This document shows positions 33,232-46,085 of a stretch of 64,000 bases of DNA, in pieces (within the stretch, counting starts at the first letter, position 1; each line of letters begins with the position of its first letter). The notes beneath the pieces are model-generated. The model did not search any database and was not told the DNA's origin. It saw nothing but the letters and a program-made list of their open reading frames with translations. A program made the position numbers and the translations under genes. The stretch comes from Agapanthus africanus. Lineage: Eukaryota > Streptophyta > Magnoliopsida > Asparagales > Amaryllidaceae. Location of the stretch: contig CM057337.1 in NCBI GenBank assembly GCA_030015575.1, forward strand, positions 334,500,583 to 334,564,582, given 5' to 3'.

Positions 33232-35860
33232 AAAGTGAATTCATAGAATATGCGTTGTATGATGGAAAGATAACGTATATTATATGAATTTGTTTCTATT
33301 TTTGTTCAAATTTATGATAATATTTGAGTCTTGATGTCACTTGCAAATGGACAAACTGCTTCATGGTGACAATTTTTAATTTCATTGAAAGAAGAGGTAT
33401 TTCAGGATTGTTTCGGTGTCGAATGTTTTTTCTGCTTTCTTGGCCATGCTGAAAATAATGTTTAAACATCTGTTCAGCCTATAGCTCACATTTTGTTCCA
33501 GCTTTCCCTAAATAATGTTCCTGGGAGGAAATAATCTTTCCTTTGATGCGCAATGCGTCTTTAAAGAATAGAACGTCTTCCTTCAGTTACGTTTTGTGTC
33601 GCTAAAGCTGTAAGTTATAGGTAGGATAGACATGGACTCCCTATAGGGTCAACACACGGCCTTTGCACCTTACCAGTCGCTCAGTCTAGTAGATCTCTTG
33701 AAGTTAAAGACCGGTCCCAGCCCCAACTCATGTCTAATACGACAACAATACATCATAAGCAAACTACTCCATGACCCACCGCAAGAGGCTCGACCCATGA
33801 AGCGGTGGGGGGTATTGATATTAGCAATTAAGAATAAGAGCATGTGTCCGTAAGATATAAGGTTCACAGCTACCAATCTTTAAAACCACGCGATGGACGC
33901 AATAGCAGTGCCGAACAAAGAGGGGGTAAGGAGAATCCTATGGGATCCACTACCTAGCTCGCTCTATAGATAGCCTAGCCGTCTCCATAAAAAGAGGCAA
34001 TTGTGCAAAAAGCCAGTGATGTTTAATTCAATTTATTCGGATTCCAACTTTTAATGAGAAAATTAACTGAATATGATAAAATTTATTTGCAGATGCATGA
34101 TACAATTATACAAGTGATGCACATGGCCAACATATGTTTTATTGTTGCCAGATACATGGTACAATTACACAAGTGACGCACAAGGCCAATACAAGCTCTA
34201 TTGTTTTCTAAACTTTGTAACCCCAAATCGAAGGATCTGCTATGTAATATAAGTTGCAAGCATCCTTTGTTAGTATATCTAAGCATCCATTACTTTGTTA
34301 ATATTTTTCTATAAAGTTCTAATAAATATATCAAATGCTTTCATCAGTTTCTATACTTCTATCATCTTCGAAATGACATGAAGGTATACAAATCTCGAAT
34401 AATGTCTGGCATTTTCAAAACTGCTTATATAGTAATTTATCTACAACAATCAACCTCAAAGTCTCAAACAAAAATAAGGGAAGCGTTTTTTCCCCCATCC
34501 ACAGTCATCTTTGTGAATAAAGTGTCCAACCCGAACTCGAAGTTCTTGGTGCCTTTTGTTCCTCTTTACTCGAACTGGTGGAAATTCAATTCGAGGTCAA
34601 CAAGCTGGAGTTCAATCTGCCTTCTGAAGCCACCCAAGCTGCACAAATATGAAAAATTATTCACAAAAAGTTCAATCTGCCTTCTGAAGCCACCCAAGCT
34701 GCACAAATATAAAAATTATTCACATCAGCTACACCTTTGGAGTTTGCATTATAATAGTGAGATATTATAGACAATCGAGACGAAGTTTTCAATTTAATCC
34801 CTATTTTATTCTCAATTTTGAATGCCTCTTCCCCAGTCTTCTCGCTCCACTTTCTCTCTCCTCAAAAAATGCTTCCTGTTTTCTGCATCGTCTCACCTCC
34901 ATCACCAGAACTGATGAAGCAAAAGGGTGATGGTACATGAGGACTCGACTCCTCTGCGCGAGCATGGGAGGATAAGAATTAAGGGTCGAAGGAGATATTA
35001 TAAACCCTTCACATATATCTCATCCAACCGCTTGTCATAAAATGTTTAATTGGGGCATAATATACCTCATTCAAACACTTGAAACCTTTCAACAGGTTTA
35101 TTAGAGCATAACATCTTTAAGGTCAATCTTGTTATGGCTTAAAGTTGACTAACTCAGGGGTGTCATGTGGTAATAAATAAGTCGAGGCCTAGATGAGGGG
35201 TGTTATATACAATTACCATAGAAAGAATTACCTTCCAAGTATACATCAGAAAAAAGGTGACAGTATCAGCAGACCATACGTACAAGAGCAAATGACTTCA
35301 CGAAGAATGGGATCAAAACATTGAGTAGTGGAATGAGAAGGAAAAGATAATTGAGAGCTTCCTTCTCATTCTTTCTATGGAATAGGTAAACCTTGTTTTC
35401 CAGGCTTTTGAAAGAAATGAGCCCAAAAAAAAATAGCAAAGGAAAAAGAAAGAAAAGAAAACAAGATGGATTTAATGACGACACGCCCAAGAAAGAACAT
35501 TGGGGTTGTTTTTTAATTTTCTCTCACTTTCCTTCACTTTCTTTATGATTAAACTTCACTGAAATTTGACAGGTAGAAACCGCGTCAAGTTTTTTTTTAA
35601 AAGTTCCTGATATAAGCAGGAATATGCAATTAGTAACTTTGATCATTCTAAGCAATACAACTATAGTAGCTTGGCACCAAAGGCGGAAGGAGAGTTAAAG
35701 CTAGCAGGGTAGGCAAAACATATTCATACGCATGCACACATGTGCACAAGTAGAAACGCTCCCACACAAATTATGTATCATCCAATGGACGTTGATTTCA
35801 AAAGATATATGATAAAACTATTGGGACAGACAGAACTCAAGTGGATTACGGAATGATATT
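33232..35860. other. Intergenic region downstream of RRP4
   Basis: AT-rich, no supported gene. The RRP4 3' UTR must lie in its first part, though I cannot place the poly(A) site. Around 33600-33960 is a more GC-balanced stretch with GACCCACCGCAAGAGGCTCG that looks like an old repeat of unknown class. A two-copy 60-bp tandem repeat occurs at 34611-34730. Confidence 0.55.
34611..34730. repeat. Two-copy 60-bp tandem repeat
   Basis: TTCAATCTGCCTTCTGAAGC at 34611 and 34671 begins two almost identical 60-bp units (CACCCAAGCTGCACAAATAT follows in each). Confidence 0.95.
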
Positions 35861-35869
35861 TAGGAACAA

Positions 35870-36181
35870 ACTTAATTTTGAGAGGATTATAAACTAGAAA
35901 CACTTTGTGTTGTAAAGAGGAATTTAAAGAGAAGAGAATGAATGAAAAGCCATGTCTTTGCTTCGAAGGCTTTTATTCTTATTTTGATTGGATGATTTTA
36001 CAATAAGGACGCAACTCCTTTTATAATAATCTTAGCATTAAATTACAACTAATATTGACTAAATGAATGTGAGCATAAGAAACTTTGAGACTTTGAATGG
36101 TGGCTTGCATGCGTTATGCATTGCAAATTGACTTTCTAGAAGCCTTCGTTTTTGACCAAATTTACAAATTACTTCTCAACA
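35870..36181 (-). repeat. Putative 3' LTR of the second Copia element
   Basis: On the minus strand the RNase H region is followed by a purine tract (AAGAAAGGA) and then TGTTGAGAAGTAATTTG from 36181. A TATA-like TTATAAAAGG lies near 36025. The outer end near 35870 is a guess because no second LTR copy is in the window. Confidence 0.5.
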
Positions 36182-36760
36182 TCCTTTCTTAATTTGCAAT
36201 TTGCAAACTGTTTCTGAAGTTAATAAATTTTTCTGCGGTGACTGATTTGGTGAATTTTTTGTAAGTTGTTGATTGGTTGGGATGAACTCCAGCTCAATCT
36301 CTTTCTTTTCTACGAGCTCTCTGATGAAATGGTGTCGAATCTCGATGTATTTGAATCTTACATGAAACACCGTATTTTTCGTTAATGCAATTGCTGATAT
36401 GTTATTGCAGTAGATTGTTGTAGGAGCGTCTTGTTTTTGTTGTAGATTTAAGAGAATTCTTCTAAGCCAGACTGCTTCACATACATCGCTTGTAGATGAA
36501 ATGTATTTAGCTTCTACAGACGAGGGTGCTACCGTTTGTTGCTGCTGTTTCTTGGACGACCATGATATCACCTTTGAACCAAGAGTGAAAACATATCGTG
36601 ACGTACTTTTACGATCATCGACGGAACCTGTCCATGCATTATCGGTAAAGCCAACCACCGTATTATCTTCTTCGATTGTACGCTTGAGCTCGAGCTTCCT
36701 GAAGATATCTGAAGATGCGCTTGGTTGCTGAGTAATGTAGTTTGCTTGGATCACTCATGA
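36182..36760 (-). pseudogene. Copia RNase H remnant
   Basis: The minus-strand frame contains GFTDNAWTGSVDDRKSTSRY, SWSSKKQQQQTVAPSSVEAK, AVWLRRILLN and IYCNNISAIALTKNTVFHVR, the classic Copia RNase H signatures; the usual D of YCDN is N here. The tract KKQQQQT is expanded and the C-terminal end is scrambled. Part of an old minus-strand Copia copy whose other pieces continue to 39146. Confidence 0.85.
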
Positions 36761-37740
36761 ATATTGAGACTACACTGACTACATGTAGTATGTAAGGCCT
36801 TGTATTTGTAAGGTATATCAGTGATCTGTCTAGGCTTCAGTAGATTGAGGCGTCGATCTTCTGTGCGTTGTCATGAATGGTTAGCTTTTTATTCAATGCT
36901 ACTGGTGTGGCGACCGGCTTGTAGTTTGACATGTGGAATTTCTTCAGAAGATCTTCACAATATTTTTCTTAGCTGAAAAATATTTCTCCTGGCTGAAAAA
37001 TATTTCTTCTGCAGATTGTTTGACTTGTATGCCGAGAAAATATCGCATCAAGCCTAGATCTGTCATCTCGAATTCTTTCATCATTTTATTTTTGAATTCT
37101 TGCCTTTTTACATACAAGGACGGTTCACTTGGACTTCTGTGAAAATCGTTCTTGCGAAAGTGTTCATCGATTTTACTGTTTCAGGTTCGCGGTGCTTGCT
37201 TTAGCCCGTACAATGTTTTGTGTGGCGATAGACTTTGCACTCTTCTCATTTGACAATATAGCCATGACGTTGTTCTACCTAAACTTCTTCTTCAAGCTCT
37301 CCGTTAATGAATACGAATTTGACGTCTTGCTGGAACACCTTTAGTTTAAATTGCGCTGCAAGTGCTAAGACAGTTCTGATCGTCTCCATGCGAGCAACTC
37401 GGATAAACGTCTCGTTGAAATCAATGCCTGGCTTCTATGAGTAACCATTTGGTACAAGTCAAGCTTTCAGCTTCTGGATTGAGCTATCTTTATTTTATTT
37501 TGTCTTGTAGACCCATTTGAGCCCGATTAATTCCTTCCTTTCTGGAAGATGAATCAGCTCCCATGTGTTATTTTTCTCGATCATCGCAATTTCTTTTTTC
37601 ATTGCTTTGACTAAGTTTTCATCATTTGCAGCTTCTTCATATTTATATGGTTCATAAGAGAACAATGACATATCACTAGAATTATAAATATCTTGCAATG
37701 AACGCACCTTTCGTACTGGTGATTTGGAGTCTGAAGAAGA
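36761..37740 (-). pseudogene. Copia reverse transcriptase remnant
   Basis: The minus-strand frame 37707-37495 reads ANDENLVKAMKKEIAMIEKN then NTWELIHLPERKELIGLKWV, the conserved start of Copia RT. The remainder towards 36761 is broken by stops and frameshifts, and I could not read an intact YVDD box. Confidence 0.75.
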
Positions 37741-38039
37741 ATCTCCGGATCTTGCATTTTGAGGATCTTGGTTGGAAGAATCGGACCCTTTGCATTCCTC
37801 TTTGATAGTTGTTGGTGTTATAATTTGATTTTCTTTCTAACTCCATGAAATTACTTCATTGAAGATAATATCTCGTGAAATCACAAGCACGTCAGTGTTA
37901 GGTTGTATCATACAACCTATAAGCTTTAAATTCATCACTGTAACCGATGAAAATATATTTTTCTTCTTTCTCATCGAACTTTTCTTTCCTGTTTAGCGCT
38001 GAATGTGAGCATAATCCATACAGCCGAACACCTTCAAGA

Positions 38040-38340
38040 AATTTATTTTTGCTTTATGCTTGTACCTGGCTTCGTAAGGCGTTCTGTCTGACACGACTTT
38101 TGTAGGCAATCCGTTCAAGATGTATACTGCTGTATTCACTGATTCTGCTCAAAACTTGTTCGGAAGACTTTTGCCTTTCAGCATGCTTCTGCCCATCTCC
38201 ACGATTGATCTGTTTTTTCTTTCGGCTGTGTCGTTCTGCTGAGGAGTGTATCTTGTTGTCAGCTATTTCTTGATGCCTTGAGCCTTGCAGAAGTCTTGAA
38301 ACTGTGTAGAAGTAAACTCTCCCCCACAATATGTTCTCAG
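38040..38340 (-). pseudogene. Copia integrase remnant
   Basis: The minus strand near 38250-38170 gives YTPQQNDTAERKNRSIVEMG, the Copia integrase segment that normally reads TPQQNGVAERKNR, followed by LKGKSLPNKF and NTAVYILNGLPT. The motif has lost its glycine, and stops are present. Confidence 0.8.
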
Positions 38341-39146
38341 CACCTTAAGGTCATGGCCATTTTATTTTCCTACGAATGCTTTGAATTGAACAAATATAGA
38401 AAAGACTTCGGATTTTTCTTTAAGAAAATAAACCCACATCATTCTACTATAATTATCGACAAATAGTAGGAAATATCTTTTATTACTAAATGATGAATTT
38501 GAGTAGGACCACATACATCGCACGCATAAGTTCTAACGGGGCTTTGGCCCTCCAAGATATTTTTGTAAATGAGAGTCGATGCATTTTGCTTTAAATACAT
38601 CCTTCACAAATTTTTTCTTAGTTATTTGTGGAAGACCAATAATCATATTCTTCGTTTTTTAGTAAACTGAGATTTCTAAAATTTAAATGGCTAAATTTCA
38701 AATACCACAATAGAGATCATTGTTTTCTGCAGATTTTAGTGAAAGATTCTTAATGACATTATTAAAGGAAAAACTTTATTTGGTGACATTTTAATTTTAG
38801 CCATTGTGTTTATCGTTGCTATCAATAATCACATATTCATCTTTCACAAAGTTTACTAGATATCCTTTTGAATTAATTGTCTCACACTAAGCAATTTTTT
38901 TTAGTTCTGGAATATGAAGAACATCTGAAATAAACTGTTACCTTCCTTTATTTGCACAGTTATCTCTTTTTTTCTTCGGCTTTATGCAGATTTCCATCAC
39001 CGAGCTTTATCTGAGAATCAATCTCTCCATTTAAACTGACAAATATGCTTTATTTTCTGTCATATGATCGCTGCAATCACTATCTAGATACCAAATACTT
39101 TTTGCGTCTGATTGAGCATTAAAACAGGAATAGAATACATGATCTG
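38341..39146 (-). pseudogene. Copia integrase/protease/pre-integrase remnant
   Basis: Highly decayed. Near 39080 the minus strand reads SIWYLDSDCSDHMTENKAYL, the Copia protease active-site region (normally LDSGCS.HMT). The element is cut at 39146 by the Tat-like insertion. Its gag and 5' LTR are not seen on the far side, so they were lost or lie outside the window. Confidence 0.7.
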
Positions 39147-39730
39147 TGTTGGGGTCAAAATTTACACCCCGGTTGACCAAGTCAAAATCAAAGTCAGCCC
39201 CGAGCCAAGTAGGCCCAAACCCAGGTCAGAACCGAGCATGGAAAGGACCGGCCCTATGACAAAAGGAATGAAGCCATAAATTAGTTTTAATGTAATTCTT
39301 TTTTTAGAAATAAATGTATGTAAATGGGCAGAAAGCCGAAATTTTGTAAAACCCATGGCTTATGTACAAAAAAAAACAAGCATATAAGGCATGGGGTGGC
39401 ACAAGCGTCATTTGGCAAAGTCCAAGAGGCTATATGTAAAATGTGTAGCCTATAAAGGCAATATAATGAAAAAATCAATAATAACTCTCTCTCTAAAAAA
39501 ACTAGGGTTTGTACCTCCTCCTTTCTCAAGATTCTAAACCTTCTTCTCTTCTTTTGAATTAAATCAAGAGTTTAACCCTTCTTTTTTCAAAAATAAATAG
39601 TTTTTCACCATAAAACCCTTGAAGGGGAGCTCGGATCTGCCATCAAATCCCTAAAAGGGAAGATTTTAAGTCTCGCCTCCCCTTTTCCCCCAAGATCCAG
39701 CCAACAGAGAGGAAGAAGAAAGATACTCAT
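39147..39730 (+). repeat. Tat 5' LTR, first segment
   Basis: Aligns closely with 55982-56570: TCAAAATTTACACCCCGGTT, GACCGGCCCTATGAC, GGGGAGCTCGGATCTGCC and so on. It ends at the duplicated target CTCAT (39726-39730) where the Athila-like element entered. Confidence 0.9.
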
Positions 39731-41486
39731 TGTTCAGTCGAAAATATTGCAATCTTTAACATAACAATTTTCTCACTTTTCTATTCATCTAAGGATGTTT
39801 GTTATAAATATAACACGTATTACAAGTTCATCCGGAAAATATCAAATACCACGTGTTATACATTATAATCAACATTTTGGAAGGAAATTATGTGTTTATT
39901 ACTTCACGCATGATATTGTATATCTCAACAATCTTCATTGAGATTTTATGCAGAAAATTATCTCAGGACAGATATCGGAATCGTAGATTCGCCGACAAAA
40001 TACAGGAAATCAAAGAGTTAAAATCTGACAGAGATTCAGAAGAGATAAGAAGATTTCAGATATCACCTGAATACTCATAGATCAACACCAGAAGACATAA
40101 GAAAAATGAAGCAATAATCTCACCAAACGGCCGCGGATCCGCGGCCGAGTCAGACTGATTCGCCGCGGATCCGTGGCCGAGTTAGGGCATCGGGTGACAA
40201 GTTCCTTCCAGAAGCTTCATTCCAGCAGCCTAGCTTGTTGAGGACGTGCCATTGTAACAACCTTGTTCTGGAAACTTCCCCACAACAACATAGCTTCTTG
40301 AGGAAGTTTGATAACTATCTTATTCTAGAAATTTCCCTACAACTACCTAGCTTTTTTGGGAAGATTGACCTAACTTCTAGTGGAAGATTGGTGAAGGGCT
40401 ATAAAAAGAGACCTAAGCCTACATTAACGAGGTTGTTGATGGTAGTTGATTTCTAGTACACAATCCAAAACTAAATCCAATTCAATTCCAAATTAAGATC
40501 CAAATCAAGAATCGTTGAGATCAACATCAAGCGACGACATTCAAGATCCTTTACGCAAAGCTGATCGTCATCAAGATCACGAGATCCTCGACAGGTCCAA
40601 GCCTCATGGAGATCGAGCAAAACGAATTTCGACGTAATAGTTATCTCTTCAAGAGAGCGATCGAGAGCAATTCTTGTAACTTCGGATTAAGGAAAGTGTA
40701 ATTAGAAGTTGAATAATAAAGGTGATCAATTGTTAATTCTCGTTTTCTTTAAACTTTCACATTATGAAATTTCTAATTGTTGATACTTCCATTTTCATGA
40801 AGCGTGAGTAAATCTCCGTTTGTAAAGTATTTGAAGGAATTCGGTAGATAAAATGGTGATGAAATCCTAAACTCATCTTAAGTCTTATGAGAATTATGAA
40901 CTTTAGGAAAAAAATCGTTAACGACCAAATTTGGAGCGAGATCACCGTTCTTGATAATTTCGTTGCAATTTGGGATTAAATGATTGATGATTTTCTTTGC
41001 TAAAGGATAGATTTGAATGGTGATCAATGAAAAGAAAATGGATAGTGAAGGAGAAACCCTAGTTTCTTCAAAAGACCCCTAATCTTCATTCATCGCCATC
41101 GTTCTAGCTATAATTCATTAATAGATAAGATGAGCCATTTTTAGTATTCATCATTGCTACTAATTCCTATCGAATCCTATAAGCTATTCTTCATTTTCTT
41201 GATAACTAAAATTGATTTTGGATATTTTCTTGATTACTAAATCTTAAACTCTTTCTTGATTTTTCTTGAAAATATTTCATCCAATAAATCTTGATTCATT
41301 TTCTTGAATTTTCTTTACTATTTTCTTTCGACTCAACTAAAGCGAGAATGAATAAATACACGAATCTCAGTGGACGACTCGTACTCATTAACGAACTACA
41401 TCGACACCGTTATTGATTGCGGTTATAAATTCTTTGATTGTGATTATACTTTTCTTATCAAACGACGGAATCACCTTATCCAATCA
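39731..41486 (+). repeat. 5' LTR of Athila-like element 2
   Basis: Ends TGTTCAGTCG and CCAATCA. A TATA box TATAAAAA is at 40400-40407. A U3 palindrome pair lies at 40129-40178, about 220 bp upstream of the TATA box. Confidence 0.92.
40129..40178. repeat. 50-bp near-palindrome in Athila-2 U3
   Basis: GGCCGCGGATCCGCGGCC (40129-40146), then GAGTCAGACTGATTC, then GCCGCGGATCCGTGGCC. The two GC-rich palindromes and the spacer together form a larger imperfect inverted repeat. The 3' LTR copy at 50183-50232 reads GGCCACGGATCCGTGGCC at its first unit. Confidence 0.93.
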
Positions 41487-41488
41487 AA

Positions 41489-41506
41489 TGGCGCCATTGC
41501 TGGGAT
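41489..41506 (+). other. Primer binding site, tRNA-Asp type
   Basis: TGGCGCCATTGCTGGGAT two bases after the 5' LTR. It differs by a few transitions from the tRNA-Asp site seen in element 1. Confidence 0.82.
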
Positions 41507-42455
41507 CCGTGCGTAATTTGTTCGTTCTTACTATTTGAGTTGAAATATTATTATTCCATCAAAAATTTGAATCAAAATCGCATCGTGTGCTTAACGATTA
41601 GTTGTGAATTTTGTAAAGAAATCTGGAATCACTGCAGCAGGGAGAAAATTATTCAGATCATTTCATTTAGGACAGAAGAGCAAAGAGAGCAGCAGTACAA
41701 AATTTCGTTCAAAGAACCGTTCAACTGACCGTGGAACCGCGGCGAGAAGCAGGTATTGGCAGCGGAGCCGCGGCATTCTTGACGAGTTAGGGTTTCTGCT
41801 CTCTGTGGTATATTTTCTACTTTTTTATCTCTCCTCTGATCTGTCCAATAACAACTTTTCTGCAGGATTCTTTATAAAAATTCACCGCGCTTAAAAAAAA
41901 TTGTTGCGTGTTTTGATATTGGTTGTTTGTGCATATTGTAATACGGAAATTAAGGAGCAAACACCAAATTCAGATTAGGTGGGGATTTCATTACCTTTCT
42001 AAGTTCCAAAAATCACAAAACTAGCATCCGCATCACCCTCATTAACTAAAAAATATCTAGATAAGACTCTAAGGACCGTCGCGCTCAATTACGACGGAAG
42101 AAGGTCGTGGGTAATCTATTGTTTATCCGCATTTCTTTTGTGGTGTCTAAGGTAAGTTGTCTAAGGCAAGTGGTTACTTAATTAGGCCCGCTACTTACGT
42201 AGCGGATACCTTCCACTTACCTGGCACTTACCTGGGCACAGGAGGGATAAATAGGTAGTAGAGAATTTATCCTGCGATTTGTCTTCTGAAAGTCTAGGAG
42301 CGGTCTAGTGACTTGACCTAAGTGACCGTAGATCTAGGGTTGATTGTGCATTTTTGTTGTGATTTTTTTTCTAAATCCGTCCTTTTCAAAACAAACCATA
42401 AAACAAACCACTTTCTCTAATTATCACAAACGCTGCGTGCTAAACCGTTTAGTGC
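41507..42455 (+). other. Leader of Athila-like element 2
   Basis: No gene. It includes a decayed palindrome pair near 41731-41775 (GTGGAACCGCGGC and GCGGAGCCGCGGC) followed by GAGTTAGGG, echoing the U3 module, and a short direct repeat of TTACCTGG/CACTTACCTGG near 42210-42235. Confidence 0.65.
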
Positions 42456-43256
42456 ATGCTCGACTGGACACGGGATTCTAGTGCCCGTCTTCTCCGCGTT
42501 CCTCTTATCGACTCTGAAGTCAGTAATTCTACATCTTCTTTTTCCTCACCACTCACCACATCCACCGAGATGGACGGATCTCCATCAAATTTTAACACCA
42601 CTTTGCCACCACCCGCAGGTGCGCAGAATCTACCGCGTATGTCTCTCCAAGAGAGATGCTACCCTATACGTGGTCCTCTTTCTACTTGTCTTTCTATTCC
42701 ACCAGCCAATGGGGATAACTTCGAAATCAAACCTCACTATATCGATGTTTTACCTAAATTTCACGGTCTCGAGTCTGAAGACGCATACGATTTTATTACC
42801 AAATTTGAAAATGTATGTGCTATGATGGGCACTTCACAACTTTCTGTGGATACTATGCGTTTACGTCTTCTCCCGTTCAATTTATGCGATTTAGCCGAAA
42901 AATGGCTTTATAACACAGCTGCACACTCTATTTCAAACTGGGATGAATTCGTCATAGCATTTGTTAAGAAATTTTATCCCAATCATAAGACTGCCCGTGT
43001 TCGTAGCGAAATCAATCAATTTACCCAACTTCCCAATGAACAATTTTGGAAGTGTTTTGAATGTTTCAAAGATCTACTAGTCCAATGTCCTCATCACGGA
43101 ATTCATAAATGGGATCTGTGCCGAATCATATATGAGGGCATTAATCCAACAATAAAGCAGATGCTTGAATCCATGTGTCAAGGCAATTTCATGTCTAAAG
43201 ACGATGGTGAAGCTTGGAAATTTTTAGAAGATTTTGCTGAAAAAACTTTGCAATAG
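42456..43256 (+). pseudogene. Athila-like Gag, N-terminal part
   Basis: Frame of 266 codons starting MLDWTRDSSARLLRVPLIDS, homologous to the Gag start of element 1 ([17 protein letters not shown]). Core motifs [39 protein letters not shown] and [20 protein letters not shown]. It stops at TAG where element 1 has a tryptophan codon (LAEQTLQW), so one nonsense change truncates Gag before its zinc knuckle. Confidence 0.88.
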
Positions 43257-43328
43257 GAGAGTGTTAGTTAACCATCATCTAGGAGCGGTATCCATCAACT
43301 TGATGTTTCCATAGCAGTCAAACCTGAA

Positions 43329-46049
43329 ATGACAGCAATGCAAAAGAAACTTGAAGCTATGGAACACAAATTTTTATTAGTCTCCCTAAATCAGGTCACA
43401 CTCCCTAAAACCGTGTGTGGATGCTGTTCCGATTCATCACATTTGACGGAAGAATGTCCTTTGCATTCTCCGTTTCAAGGTCATGAACACACTAATGCTG
43501 TTTTTCAGCAACGATCTAGAAACGATCCTTATTCTTCCACTTATAATCAGGGATGGAAGAATCACCCTAATTTTTCTTGGAACCAACATCAAACTCAAAA
43601 TACGGTTCCAAACCAAAATAACTTTCAAAGGGTCCCTCCACAACAACAGCAACCACTACAACTGAGTCAGCACCCTTTTCAACCACAAAATTTTCAAAAT
43701 CCGGCCAACACTTCTGCACCGTATAATAATTCCTCTTCACTCGAACGAACCTTGGATATGTTTATGAAACATTCCATCCAAGTGTCGGCTGATATAAGGT
43801 CTTCTATCGATGATATAAAGAAGAACTCCGCCTCCCACGGTGAGAGTATTAAATCGATAGAAGCACAAATTGCACGATTAAATACCGAAATGAGTGCTAG
43901 AGAGAAAGGGAAAGTTCCATCTCAACCCCTAGCGAATCCTGGACACTCACAACACTACAATGTGAATTCCATTACAACGTTGAGATCCGGAAGAGTGCTG
44001 AATAATCAAGTCGGTGAACAGATTGATATTGATAATGATGAATCTATCAATGACACCCCGGCTTCCACTTCCACTTCTGATCCTACTTTATCTACTCCAC
44101 CTTCTTCCGAGCCTATTCTCCGTTTTCCTCAAGGCTCGAACCCTCAACACACTTCTTCTAGTCAACCAACAACGATCCCCACTCTAATTCTGGGATCTGT
44201 TCCACCCACACGACCTTCTCCAATGTCAGACCCAGCTCTTATTGCTAAAGCTCCTTATCCAAATCGGTTAAGGGGAAACAAACCAAGTGCACAAATGGAG
44301 AAGATTATGGAAATGTTTAAACAGGTTAAAATAAATATCCCTCTCCTAAATGCTATACAACAAGTTCCGGCTTATGCGAAAATCCTTAAGGACTTGTGCA
44401 CTAGGAAGAGGAAGACTCAAGTGCCCAAAAAGGTATTCATGACGAATAATGTCAGCACAACTTTTATCCCACAATTACTAAAGAAACGTAAGGAGCCTGG
44501 ATGTCCTACAATCTCTATTTCTATTGGGGGTAAAAATATTAACCGTGCTTTACTCGACCTTGGCGCTAGTGTTAACATGCTTCCATACTCTGTCTACGAG
44601 CAGTTAGGGACTGGAGAGTTGAAACCCGCTCATTGTACTCTCCAGATGGCAGATCGATCCATCACCAAATCTAGGGGTGAGCTCGAGGATGTGTTGATAA
44701 AAGTCGGGGAATTTATATTCCCTGTGGACTTTATTATCTTAGATACACAGCCTGTAGCAAACCCACGGAACCAAATTCCAGTGATTCTTGGTCGACCCTT
44801 CTTAGCCACTTCTAATGCTGTCATTAATTGCCGTAACGGTTCTATGAACCTAACCTTCGGGAAAATGACAATTGAGCTTAACATTTACAAGTTAGGAAAT
44901 CAGCCAACTAAACCCTCTGTTCATATTCTTGATGTCTGTTCTATCCACGAGATAGCTCCCGAAAGCTGCAAGGTTGATGAACTTTGCTTTGATGATCTCG
45001 AAGACATTAGCACATCATTGTTTGATCTTGCACATTATAGTGAGGACACTTTTGACGAGTCCACCCTTGAGTTTGAACTTTCTGACTCATCACAAAAGTC
45101 AGACACACTTTCCGAGTCTGTATCCTTTGCAGGCTATGAACTTCTTCGAGAATCCGAATGTCATTCACTTACCCCGCCTTCTATTGTCTCTCCGCCGACA
45201 TTAGATCTCAAACTGTTACCTTCTCACCTTAAATATGCATATTTAGGTGAGAATGAGTCTTTGCCCGTGATCATATCCGTTTTTCTAGCCTTAGAGCAAG
45301 AGAACGCTCTTTTGATGGTCTTGAGATCTAATCGGCAAGCATTTGGGTGGACAATGGCTGACATCAAAGGGATTAGTCTCTTGATTGTTGAACATCATAT
45401 ACATTTGATGGATGAAACCAAGCCAACCCGAGAACCACAAAGACGGTTAAATCCCGTCATGAAGGAGGCAGTAAAGAAAGAAATCATCAAATGCCTTGAC
45501 AGTGGTATCATTTACCCAATCTCTGATAGCCAATGGGTAAGTCCTATTCATGCAGTCCCTAAGAAATCTGGCATCACGGTCATAACTAATGAGGCTAATG
45601 AGTTGATCCAGACACGCACTCAAACTGGGTGGCGTGTATGTATTGATTACAGAAAACTCAATGCCGCAACAAGGAAAGATCACTTCTCTCTACCTTTTAT
45701 TGACCAGATGTTGGAACGATTAGCTGGACATGACTATTATTGTTTCATGGACGGATACTCTGGCTATAACCAGGTCCCTATTGCCAAAAAGGATCAATAT
45801 AAAACCACATTTACTTGTCCTTTCGGTACTTTTGCTTATAGACGCATGCCCTTTGGGTTATGCAATGCTCCCGCTACATTTCAGCGGTGTATGATAGGGA
45901 TATTCTCAGACATGGTCGAGAATTTTCTGGAGATTTTCATGGACGATTTCTCGATATTCGGGGACTCTTTTGATGATTGCCTATCTCATCTTGACGCAGT
46001 TCTTACTCGTTGTAAAGATAAGAACTTAACTTTGAATTGGAAAAAATAG
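43329..46049 (+). pseudogene. Athila-like Gag C-terminus, protease and RT
   Basis: Frame of 906 codons: zinc knuckle CGCCSDSSHLTEECP near residue 30, Q/N/P-rich linker, protease [20 protein letters not shown] near 410, retained in one frame through [16 protein letters not shown] into RT with [20 protein letters not shown] and catalytic [11 protein letters not shown]. It ends at TAG after TLNWKK, where element 1 continues with a cysteine codon. Unlike element 1, the gag-pol junction here has no frameshift, which shows the ancestral arrangement was one continuous frame. Confidence 0.88.
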
Positions 46050-46080
46050 AATTTCATGGTCCAAGAGGATATTGTGCTTG

Positions 46081-46085
46081 GACAT
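46081..46085. other. Target-site duplication, left copy
   Basis: GACAT, repeated at 46412-46416, flanks the 326-bp insertion in the Athila-2 pol. Confidence 0.85.
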
